32,523 nucleotides of DNA, from the NCBI GenBank assembly GCA_020049015.1, contig JAIFLP010000062.1, positions 1 to 32,523 on the forward strand, in the 5' to 3' direction. Every line of letters starts with the position of its first letter. Position 1 is the stretch's first letter. Shown here piece by piece: positions 7,662 to 13,943 of the stretch. The position numbers and the translations under genes were made by a program. The notes under the pieces were generated by a model, which searched no databases, was not told the origin of the DNA, and was given only the letters and a program-made list of their open reading frames with translations. The stretch comes from Bacteroidota bacterium (GTDB lineage: Bacteria; Bacteroidota; Bacteroidia; Bacteroidales; DTGW01).

Positions 7662-8567
7662 TTATTTTAGCCATAATGGCTGGTTTTGCCAGTTGTTTTT
7701 CAGGCCTAATGCTTTTGGGTCAACACTTGGGAACTTTGCCAATAAATTAACTAAATTGGTTTTGAAATTATTACTGGGTTGTATAGTGTCTAAAAGATAT
7801 TTTAAACAGCACAGATGAATATATAAAAATTGGAAATCGCTTTCAGTTATAACATCGGAAATCCATGGATTTGGAGGATTGGGCAATAATTTGGGTCTTC
7901 CTGGTAAGTTTTTGTTCCAAATACGGCTGTGGTGGGCGCAATAATTGCGAATTTGAGCTATAGATTGTAGCCAGCTTGGTAAAAAAGTATGGTTTGCTGT
8001 ACCATATTCCTTAGCAATGATATCTTTCGATTTTATGTTGTTTTTTAAATTGCCATAAAGTTTTGATAAACTTCCAAAACTTGTTAATTCAAGGGTTTTC
8101 CATGCCGGAGGAAATCTCAAATCATCTTTGTGTTTTTTCTTGTGTTCTTTTATAAACGCATCTTTGGATCTTTCAATTTCAAGGTCAATAGATGCTAATG
8201 TTTTAATAATTTCGCTAGAATTAATAAATAAATCAATGTTTTGAAACCACCAAGGGCCAAACTCGTGCGAAAGGTGATAAATTAGTTTCGTTCTTAGACT
8301 AATTTCTATTTTTTCAATTGCATCAAAAATTAGAATTCGCAATTCTCTATCGAAATTATATAAAGCAATAACATCTTTAAAACGGCTATTGGGTTTAAAT
8401 TGATGCGCATCTTTATCCGCCTGCATTGGCCACCAATAACCAGCAAGGCGATAATAACTAATATGCGACAAATAATGCTCAGCATTATCGCTTTCTTCAA
8501 TAGCCAAACCTCTTTCTTTAAGTTTAACTATTTGTTCCTGAATACTTGATGCCTTTTTTTCAAACAT
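7662..8567 (-). CDS. abiF: Abi_2 family HEPN protein (AbiF/AbiD-type)
   Basis: A 301-residue protein of the Abi_2 family (AbiD, AbiD1 and AbiF abortive-infection proteins). The N-terminal block AEHYLSHISYYRLAGYWWPM at 29-48 and the NFDRELRILIFDAIEKIEIS block at 71-90 are diagnostic. Two candidate HEPN ribonuclease motifs are visible: R92-TKLIY-H98 in the first half and R207-NYCA-H212 in the second; the latter is a clean RNxxxH. Members are thought to act as RNA-cleaving toxins during phage infection, and AbiF-class proteins have been reported to pair with an adjacent noncoding RNA antitoxin and to be related to Cas13. A structured RNA lies immediately upstream on the same strand. Hand counts give about 25-28% GC, lower than helicase and mod flanks. 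Which Abi_2 subfamily it belongs to needs a tree. Confidence 0.85.
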   Translation of the reverse strand: MFEKKASSIQEQIVKLKERGLAIEESDNAEHYLSHISYYRLAGYWWPMQADKDAHQFKPNSRFKDVIALYNFDRELRILIFDAIEKIEISLRTKLIYHLSHEFGPWWFQNIDLFINSSEIIKTLASIDLEIERSKDAFIKEHKKKHKDDLRFPPAWKTLELTSFGSLSKLYGNLKNNIKSKDIIAKEYGTANHTFLPSWLQSIAQIRNYCAHHSRIWNKNLPGRPKLLPNPPNPWISDVITESDFQFLYIHLCCLKYLLDTIQPSNNFKTNLVNLLAKFPSVDPKALGLKNNWQNQPLWLK

Positions 8568-8588
8568 AGTAAAGATGAAAATTATGTA

Positions 8589-8629
8589 AAAAAATACCCG
8601 CTGGCAAATTTATGCCAATCGGGTATTTG
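8589..8629 (-). terminator. Intrinsic terminator of the small RNA
   Basis: A strong hairpin made of AAATACCCG (minus-strand 8629-8621), a 2/1-base internal loop, TGGCA (8618-8614), loop TAAATT, TGCCA (8607-8603), then CGGGTATTT (8601-8593). The U tract continues to 8589 (seven T residues in total on the minus strand). There is no comparable T run on the plus-strand side, which fixes the direction. It sits inside the otherwise collinear restriction operon. Confidence 0.75.
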
Positions 8630-8754
8630 TATAATAAAATAGGGTTGCTAAGTGTGCATTAAAAAAAGGCAAAGCAACCACGTTATGACAAGCTATAAAA
8701 GCAAAAGACACACCCTGGGACGCTGTTCTTAAGGGTAGCGTGGTGTGTACTGTT
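8589..8754 (-). ncRNA. Structured small RNA upstream of the abi gene, candidate RNA antitoxin
   Basis: On the minus strand a promoter-like element ends at 8760 and an intrinsic terminator ends at about 8589, bounding a transcript of about 165 bases. Read 5' to 3', hairpin 1 pairs ACACACC (8749-8743) with GGTGTGT (8715-8709) and, inside it, ACGCT (8742-8738) with AGCGT (8725-8721); the loop is 12 bases and a 5-base bulge lies on the 3' side. Hairpin 2 pairs GGTTGCT (8680-8674) with AGCAACC (8650-8644) across a 23-base loop. Hairpin 3 is the terminator. The RNA ends about 22 bases before the abi ATG. A long ORF passes through it from the dinD-like fragment, but that part matches no protein and I treat it as chance. 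The alternatives are an attenuating leader for abi, or two separate elements. Confidence 0.6.
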
Positions 8755-8759
8755 ACTGC

Positions 8760-8789
8760 AAACATACTACAAAATTTTAAAATTGCAAC
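8760..8789 (-). promoter_or_regulatory. Promoter of the small RNA
   Basis: On the minus strand TTG (8789-8787) is followed after 19 bases by TATGTTTG (8767-8760), a perfect TAnnTTTG -7 box with a slightly short -33 box. Transcription would begin at about 8753-8756, immediately before hairpin 1. The upstream flank is very AT-rich (a run of T residues on this strand at 8803-8811), as expected of a strong promoter. Confidence 0.6.
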
Positions 8790-8829
8790 ATTTTTACTAT
8801 AAAAAAAAACAAACAAGGACCTCGAAATT

Positions 8830-9068
8830 TCATTAAACCCTATTGGCATGAGTATCGTTTTGTTGACATCAATAAAATGATTAGAAACCTCGTCACCACT
8901 GGTTTTACAGCTTTCTTGAGCCTTATTTATGGCATTTAAATAATTACACCATTTGGTATATCCTAAAAGTTCTTGCAATTCTCTAGTAAGCCAATATTCA
9001 ATGCCATCTTGTTCGTAAGAGTATTTTTCAAATTGTTTATTGAGTTTGGTAATCGTGTTCTTTTCCAT
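8830..9068 (-). pseudogene. DinD-like protein, N-terminal fragment
   Basis: The first 80 residues match the N-terminus of DinD (DNA-damage-inducible protein D) and related BRO/antirepressor-like proteins: GIEYWLTRELQELLGYTKW at about 21-39, then the KAQESCKTSGDE and HFIDVNKTI segments in the family order. Similarity stops at about MPIGFNEI (near 8830), exactly where the small-RNA cassette begins. The family is usually about 270-290 residues long, so more than two thirds is missing. The open frame runs on to 8610 through the RNA hairpins with no protein-like pattern. DinD homologues are frequent passengers in restriction loci. It starts 3 bases after the helicase stop, so it was once part of the operon. 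The truncated product may still be made, but function is unlikely. Confidence 0.65.
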
Positions 9069-9071
9069 ACC

Positions 9072-11981
9072 TTATATCAATTTCCATTTAATTGTAAATA
9101 AATCTGTTGCCTTAATGCTTTGTTTTAAACGTCGTTCAACTTCGGTTAGGAGTTCCTCTTTGCGTTCGTCGATAGTGTCTTGTGCTTCGAATAGATTTTG
9201 ACGTTTTTCGCTACGTTTCTTTTCGAGGTCTTTGATGGCACGTTGTGCTTTTATCTTGGCTTCGAGGTTAAGCATTTTCTTAGCTTCCGATTTGCGAAGC
9301 TTAATTTCGGCATCGAGGTCTTTAATTTCTTTATCGAGGCTTATTTTCATGTCATCAGCCCATTGGTCGAGCTTATCCATTTCGGTATCGAAAAAATCTT
9401 TATTGCGATTTGAATTTTCGTCAATAACAGCCTGTTTTTCGGAGAAAAGAATTTCTTCGAGTTTTTTCTTTGTATCAGAAGTGACATTGCAAGTTCCGTT
9501 TTCAGTAGCAATAAGCGAAAACATACGATGCGCCAGTTCATTTTCAACTATAGTACCATCGTCGGTAAAACAGGCAGCAATGAGGTAATCTTCATATTCG
9601 AATGAATTAATTTCGAGGTGGCTCAATTGCAACCAACCAGATTGCCCTGTATATGGCTTTAAAGCCGAAATTAAAACAGGGGAATTTGTTAAATCAAAAG
9701 CAAGTTCATTGCAAGGCGTTTTAATAGCCTTGCAGGCTTCTAATATGCGTTTTGCAAGTTTATGACCAACTCGGTATATATTGGTGTCGTCGGGAACATG
9801 AACGTCAGATTTTCGTTGCCCTTCCTGTGGCTTAAGAATCATATAAGGGCCTTTGTGGATGTTTTCGCCAGAGAATGGATTCCTCTCTAATACAAAAGAA
9901 AAGTTATTATCATTAAACTGTGCCGAATTATTTAGGTAGAACTTTGTAGTAGCCCATAATCGTTCTTCGAAACGATTAAGATATTCTTTACTGGCACGAA
10001 GGTTGGTGCGGAGTTTGTCTTTTACTTCTTCATCGAAATTTTCGATAAGCATTTTTCGGGTTTCATGAACTTTTTCCGAAATATTAGCTTTAAGTTCTTC
10101 TTGAAGTAAATTAAAAGCTTTTTCGATTTCATTGGTATTGCGGCAACTGTTGTATATTTCGGCAATGCGTTTTTCGAAATCAACACCATTGCCAATGCTA
10201 CCTAATACTTCATCAGAAGCCCCAAACACGCCATCGAAAAGTTTAAACTTTTCGGCAAGTAACTCATATACACGCTGGTCGGCAGCATTTTTTTTGTTGA
10301 GAAAATTGAAAACAACCACGTCGAATTTTTGACCGTAACGATGACAGCGACCAATGCGTTGTTCGATACGCTGCGGATTCCATGGTAAATCGAAGTTTAC
10401 AATTAAAGAACAGAATTGCAAATTGATACCTTCGGCAGCAGCTTCGGTTGCAATCATAATTGTTGCTTCGTTCTTAAAATATTCTACAATTGCAGCACGT
10501 TTATCTGCAGTAGCAGAACCGGAAAGTACGTCAGTATCTTTATGTTTTTTGCAATAAGCTTTGTGAATTTCGTTTGATTTCGGGTCGTTATTGACACCAT
10601 TAAAACAAACAACTTTGCCCCGATAACCTCTTGATTCGAGAAGATTATAAATAAAATCCTGCGTACGACGAGATTCTGTAAATATTAAAGCCTTTTGATT
10701 GGCTGCAAGTTTGTGCAATTCTGAAAACCCTCTTTCTAAGGCAGTAAAAAGTTTTTCGGCTTTATCGTTTTTCCTGATTTTATGTGCTAGATCACGAAAA
10801 CGTTCTAAATCAGCTTTTTCTTCTTTTATTAACTCAATTTCCTCATCGGTATATTCAATTTCTTCTTCAATACTTTCGGGTCCTTCATCTTCATTAGCCC
10901 ACTCGTCAACCACTTCTTCGAAAGTTTCAAAATCGAGAGCCAAATCTTCGGTTGTTGGCACTATGTGCTTTTCTATAATAGCATCCAGTTTTTTTACCAA
11001 TGCATCCAAAGTGCCATAAATAGCATAAGTAGATGAAGCCAATAATTTACGAAGAATTAAAGTCATTAACTGGCGCTGGCTCGATGGCAAAGCAAAAAGT
11101 TTATCCTGTTGCAAATAATCAGAAACCCATTTGTACAATGTCATTTCATCCTCACCGGGAAAATATTCTTCGACCAAAGGAACGCGCTTGGTGTATTTAA
11201 TATATTCCAGTACCTGACGGCGAAGGGTTCGTTTACAAACTGGCTGTAAACGGTTTCTTAAGTCAGTGAAATTTTCTTCTTCAACCAATCGGCTGAATTG
11301 GCTTTTAAAACTTTTTAAATCGCCAAAAACATAAGGGTCTATAAGACTTACCAAACCGTATAATTCGAGAATAGAATTTTGAAGTGGGGTAGCAGTTAAT
11401 AATACTTTTTTATAATCCTCTAAAGAATTTTTTATGGCATTGCCCATTTTGTTGGTAGGCTTATACACATTTCGAAGCCTATGAGCTTCATCAATGATAA
11501 CCAAATCCCAATTTGTGTTTTTTAAGTAGGCTGCTTTTGTACTGGCAAACTGAAAAGAGCAAATTACAATATTATCTTTTTGATTGAACGGATTTAAATT
11601 GCCTTCTTTAATGATATTGTTAAATGACTTTGATTCTAAAATAAAAGAAGGCAAGTAAAACTTATCAGCCAATTCACTATTCCATTGTTTTCGAAGGTTC
11701 GATGGGCAAATAATTATAAGTTTTCTTTTGCGTTCTGCCCATTGCTGAGAAAGAATAATACCAGCTTCGATGGTTTTACCCAATCCTACTTCATCTGCTA
11801 AAACTGCACCTTTGGAAAGTGGCGATTTAAAAGCAAATAAAGCAGCTTCGACCTGATGAGGGTTTAAATCTACCTGCGCATCCTGCAAGGATGCGGTAAG
11901 CTTACCAACGTCATTTGCAGGTAATTGCCTTGTTAGTTCATAGGCATAAAATTTTGCATGGTAGGATGTTATTTCTCTCAC
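9072..11981 (-). CDS. SNF2/HepA (RapA-like) helicase of the restriction operon
   Basis: A 969-residue SNF2-family DNA translocase. Motif I DEVGLGKT lies at 63-70, DEAH at 164-167, LLTATPLQN at about 195-203, and the C-terminal lobe motif QRIEQRIGRCHRYGQ at about 535-549; LNPHQVEAALFA (39-50) is the Q-like motif of HepA-type proteins. A very acidic insert occurs near residues 350-395 and a charged coiled coil near 855-945. No nuclease motif was found. Related SNF2 proteins occur beside type III-like methyltransferases and Res helicases, and DISARM and related systems also use such motors. I infer that this one belongs to the Mod-Res module, perhaps in DNA scanning or remodelling. It begins about 56 bases after the regulator gene. 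Sampled GC (37-40%) is closer to res and the mod flanks than to the abi or ATPase genes. Confidence 0.88.
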   Translation of the reverse strand: MREITSYHAKFYAYELTRQLPANDVGKLTASLQDAQVDLNPHQVEAALFAFKSPLSKGAVLADEVGLGKTIEAGIILSQQWAERKRKLIIICPSNLRKQWNSELADKFYLPSFILESKSFNNIIKEGNLNPFNQKDNIVICSFQFASTKAAYLKNTNWDLVIIDEAHRLRNVYKPTNKMGNAIKNSLEDYKKVLLTATPLQNSILELYGLVSLIDPYVFGDLKSFKSQFSRLVEEENFTDLRNRLQPVCKRTLRRQVLEYIKYTKRVPLVEEYFPGEDEMTLYKWVSDYLQQDKLFALPSSQRQLMTLILRKLLASSTYAIYGTLDALVKKLDAIIEKHIVPTTEDLALDFETFEEVVDEWANEDEGPESIEEEIEYTDEEIELIKEEKADLERFRDLAHKIRKNDKAEKLFTALERGFSELHKLAANQKALIFTESRRTQDFIYNLLESRGYRGKVVCFNGVNNDPKSNEIHKAYCKKHKDTDVLSGSATADKRAAIVEYFKNEATIMIATEAAAEGINLQFCSLIVNFDLPWNPQRIEQRIGRCHRYGQKFDVVVFNFLNKKNAADQRVYELLAEKFKLFDGVFGASDEVLGSIGNGVDFEKRIAEIYNSCRNTNEIEKAFNLLQEELKANISEKVHETRKMLIENFDEEVKDKLRTNLRASKEYLNRFEERLWATTKFYLNNSAQFNDNNFSFVLERNPFSGENIHKGPYMILKPQEGQRKSDVHVPDDTNIYRVGHKLAKRILEACKAIKTPCNELAFDLTNSPVLISALKPYTGQSGWLQLSHLEINSFEYEDYLIAACFTDDGTIVENELAHRMFSLIATENGTCNVTSDTKKKLEEILFSEKQAVIDENSNRNKDFFDTEMDKLDQWADDMKISLDKEIKDLDAEIKLRKSEAKKMLNLEAKIKAQRAIKDLEKKRSEKRQNLFEAQDTIDERKEELLTEVERRLKQSIKATDLFTIKWKLI

Positions 11982-12037
11982 TTTGAATACTCTTTATATA
12001 TTAATGAAATTGCTTTATAGGCACAAATTTCATTTTT

Positions 12038-12277
12038 TTAAATGGTTCTTATTTTATCGGCAAGCCAAAGGGCTTGCAGTTCATCTTCATTTACATTGAA
12101 AAAAGTGCTAAGCTTTTGTAAATGATTTCTTTTAATGGGTTTTTCGTTGTTCTCAACTTTACTTATGAAAGCACCATCGACTTCAATAATTGCTCCAACT
12201 TCACGTTGCATAAGATTACGGTTATCTCTTAATTCCAGCAGCCGTTCACCTAATGTTTTACTATTTGTTTGTTGCAT
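12038..12277 (-). CDS. XRE regulator, probable controller of the restriction operon
   Basis: A 79-residue protein that is almost entirely one HTH_3 domain: LGERLLELRDNRNLMQREVG at about 9-28, then FISKVENNEKPIKRNHL, ending in the ELQALWLADKI tail often seen in small regulators beside restriction-modification genes. It is first in the operon, about 56 bases upstream of the helicase start. C-protein-like regulators of this size delay nuclease expression until the methyltransferase has acted. The inverted repeat at 12321-12346, 44 bases upstream of its start, is the best candidate binding site. The regulatory role is inferred from position and size. Confidence 0.8.
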   Translation of the reverse strand: MQQTNSKTLGERLLELRDNRNLMQREVGAIIEVDGAFISKVENNEKPIKRNHLQKLSTFFNVNEDELQALWLADKIRTI

Positions 12278-12609
12278 CGTTAAAAGTATAGTTTTAGCCT
12301 TGTCCTAAAAAGGTTAAATGTAGTAATATAATTAAAAATATTACTATAAAGATTTCAACTTTCTATATACACCTGTTTTTACCTTCTCAAAATGAATACC
12401 TCACGAATTGATGAGAAATACAACAATAGCCCTTTCGCTTAATTTACATTTCATTCCTATTGTTATTGCATCTTTACGTTTAAATTCGTTGGATAGTAAT
12501 AACTAGAGCACAAGATATAAACCACAAAAATATCAAAGAACTGCTGCCCAATAACTGGACTCAAACAGTGTAAAAATAGCACCTTATATTTTGCCATGCA
12601 AGATGTAGT
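12278..12609. other. Intergenic region upstream of the restriction operon
   Basis: 332 bases without a convincing gene. It holds the inverted repeat at 12321-12346 and, on the minus strand, a weak -7-like TACTTTTA about 11 bases before the regulator start. The remainder (12350-12609) is AT-rich with no clear hairpin, repeat or ORF longer than about 16 codons with family similarity. Confidence 0.4.
12321..12346. repeat. 9-base perfect inverted repeat, candidate operator of the XRE regulator
   Basis: TAGTAATAT (12321-12329) and ATATTACTA (12338-12346) are exact inverted copies separated by 8 bases. The pair lies 44-69 bases upstream of the regulator gene, the place expected for an autoregulatory operator of a C-protein-like dimer. 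Low GC makes a chance AT palindrome possible, but two internal G/C positions per arm are matched. Confidence 0.45.
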
Positions 12610-13011
12610 TTACCGAAGGCTTACATACCAATGCTGTTTTTCATATTCCAACATTTCAAAGTCTTTTAATGCTAAACGCAACGGTTTAATTATTTCATCA
12701 GCATTGCCTTTTATTGTAAGCATTAATTCTGTTTCAGCTACTTCGTCAAGGTCGTCTGTATAAGAAACAGTCAAGCTATAATTATCACCATTTTTTGTTA
12801 TATCAAAAAAATATGCAGGTGCTTCAAGCCAAAATGTATTTCGTTTTGTTTCGTTGTCTTGTAGTTTAGTAGTTACATAAATTAGTTCGTCAACAGGGTC
12901 GTTAAAAACATTTGAAGCGTCAAAGTCTATTTGAAAGTCTTTATATCGAAAATCAACAGGCAGCCAACCACAATCTGGCGTTCCAAGTGTTATTGATATT
13001 CTGTTTTCCAT
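12610..13011 (-). CDS. Uncharacterised small soluble protein (133 aa)
   Basis: I do not recognise this family. The 133-residue acidic protein has no signal peptide or membrane segment, and it alternates short strands with a final helix (IIKPLRLALKDFEMLEYEKQ). The pattern DFDASNVFNDPVDELIYVTT followed by an aromatic-rich FWLEAPAYFFDI strand recalls small immunity-like or gene-cassette proteins, but that is only an impression. It is a single gene with its own flanks, separate from the restriction operon by 332 bases and from the next gene by 137 bases. An intact frame and a plausible amino-acid composition support it as real. Confidence 0.6.
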   Translation of the reverse strand: MENRISITLGTPDCGWLPVDFRYKDFQIDFDASNVFNDPVDELIYVTTKLQDNETKRNTFWLEAPAYFFDITKNGDNYSLTVSYTDDLDEVAETELMLTIKGNADEIIKPLRLALKDFEMLEYEKQHWYVSLR

Positions 13012-13148
13012 TTTTCTATGTTTAGTTATTTATTCTTTTTGTGTGTCGTCCAACAATGAACTGTTAGTCGTAGTATATGACGTTTTTCTTGTATTTATCA
13101 AGCACGATTTATCTATTTGCATATTGTAATTATTAAAATTTGTTTTTG

Positions 13149-13577
13149 TCATTTTTTAACTATTTGTTTCCAATCTTTACTCCATAGAATTAAATTTGGC
13201 AATTGTTTGGTAATATCATCCTCATTTTCCTTTACAAATATTGCTAATTCAGGGTCTAACCACAATATAAAAGGACAATAAGACATTCCAACTTTTTTAT
13301 TCATGAGTAAAGAATTATTATCATCTTCTTCAAATTGATACGAAGTGCTAAAAGAAATTATATCTTTTGAAATGATATACTTATATAATCCGTTTTGTTC
13401 AGCATGTGATTTATCAAGTGGCTTAATAATTTTGGCGTCAAATTCCACCCTATTTTCATTGATATCAAAACGGGTTAGCTGAATTAACAATGTAACTCTT
13501 TCATGATAAATTGCAAGATTTTCTATTAAATTGTCTTTTAAGTTTTTAAACTCATTTATATACTCTTCGTTTGTCAT
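13149..13577 (-). CDS. Uncharacterised small soluble protein (142 aa)
   Basis: This 142-residue protein is unrecognised. It starts with a helix (EEYINEFKNLKDNLIENLAI), continues with strands including ERVTLLIQLTRFD and FDAKIIKPLD, and ends with ILWSKDWKQIVKK. There is no signal peptide, membrane helix or catalytic motif I can name. Like the neighbouring 133-residue gene it stands alone in AT-rich DNA on the edge of the defence island, on the same strand. Such isolated small genes are typical accessory cargo. Function cannot be assigned from the sequence. Confidence 0.55.
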   Translation of the reverse strand: MTNEEYINEFKNLKDNLIENLAIYHERVTLLIQLTRFDINENRVEFDAKIIKPLDKSHAEQNGLYKYIISKDIISFSTSYQFEEDDNNSLLMNKKVGMSYCPFILWLDPELAIFVKENEDDITKQLPNLILWSKDWKQIVKK

Positions 13578-13652
13578 AATTGAAAATGGATTTTTAGGTT
13601 AAACAATATAATGAAGCTACATTTTTAAAAATTGATTGGTGCTTATATTCAA

Positions 13653-13709
13653 TTTAAACCCGGTTCTTACCATAAATTTAAACCCGCTTATTCATCACAC
13701 TTAAACCCA
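13653..13709. repeat. Three TTTAAACCC direct repeats, possible IS end remnant
   Basis: TTTAAACCCG occurs at 13653-13662 and 13677-13686, and a third close copy (CTTAAACCCA) at 13700-13709, spaced 23-24 bases and all in the same orientation. Multiple terminal repeats of this kind, with similar sequence, are what I would expect at the end of an IS21-type element in Bacteroidota, but no transposase gene is present. It may be a solo end left after deletion. The element assignment is a guess. Confidence 0.35.
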
Positions 13710-13856
13710 AATTTTAATTGATACTTTAGCAAATATAGCAAATATTTTGTTTGAACTGGCAGAGAAAATGAGTTTGGAAGCGTTCTTGAGCCATTTTTGT
13801 TTATTATGTTTTATATTATACATTTATACCTAATTCCCAGTTTTCACATTTATAAA

Positions 13857-13892
13857 AAAAAACCGCACAAATTAATATTTGTACGGTTTTTT
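13857..13892 (-). terminator. Intrinsic terminator after yidC (bidirectional shape)
   Basis: AAAAAACCGCACAAA (13857-13871) and TTTGTACGGTTTTTT (13878-13892) form a stem with one mismatch and a 6-base loop. The minus strand continues with a run of T residues, so it fits termination of the yidC operon about 50 bases after the stop codon. The plus strand also has a T run. Confidence 0.75.
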
Positions 13893-13943
13893 CATTCATT
13901 TGCAATTGCTATTTGAATAAAATAGAATGATGTGAAAACGAAT

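Larger units (their letters stand above)
13578..13943. other. Intergenic boundary between island and core genes
   Basis: 366 bases without a gene. It contains the TTTAAACCC repeats at 13653-13709 and the terminator at 13857-13892. The rest is AT-rich spacer with no ORF of note. Confidence 0.5.

Noticed and set aside
8610-8830. C-terminal half of the 152-residue open frame that begins as a dinD-like protein
   Set aside because: It reads through the small-RNA hairpins and promoter, has no protein-like pattern, and the dinD similarity stops at its start.
9198-9588. Plus-strand ORFs inside the SNF2 helicase gene
   Set aside because: They are antisense shadows of the coiled-coil coding region with no independent start signals.
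1458-12277. BREX or DISARM system
   Set aside because: No PglZ, BrxC, DUF1998 or phospholipase-D gene is present; the Mod and Res pair is type III restriction-modification.
12391-12445. Tiny ORF of about 16 codons upstream of the regulator
   Set aside because: No ribosome-binding context or conservation can be shown from the sequence alone.
13037-13060. Short GTCCAAC...GTTAGTC inverted motif between the two small genes
   Set aside because: It looks like paired attC core boxes, but only 8 bases separate them and the second box deviates, so it is too weak to call.
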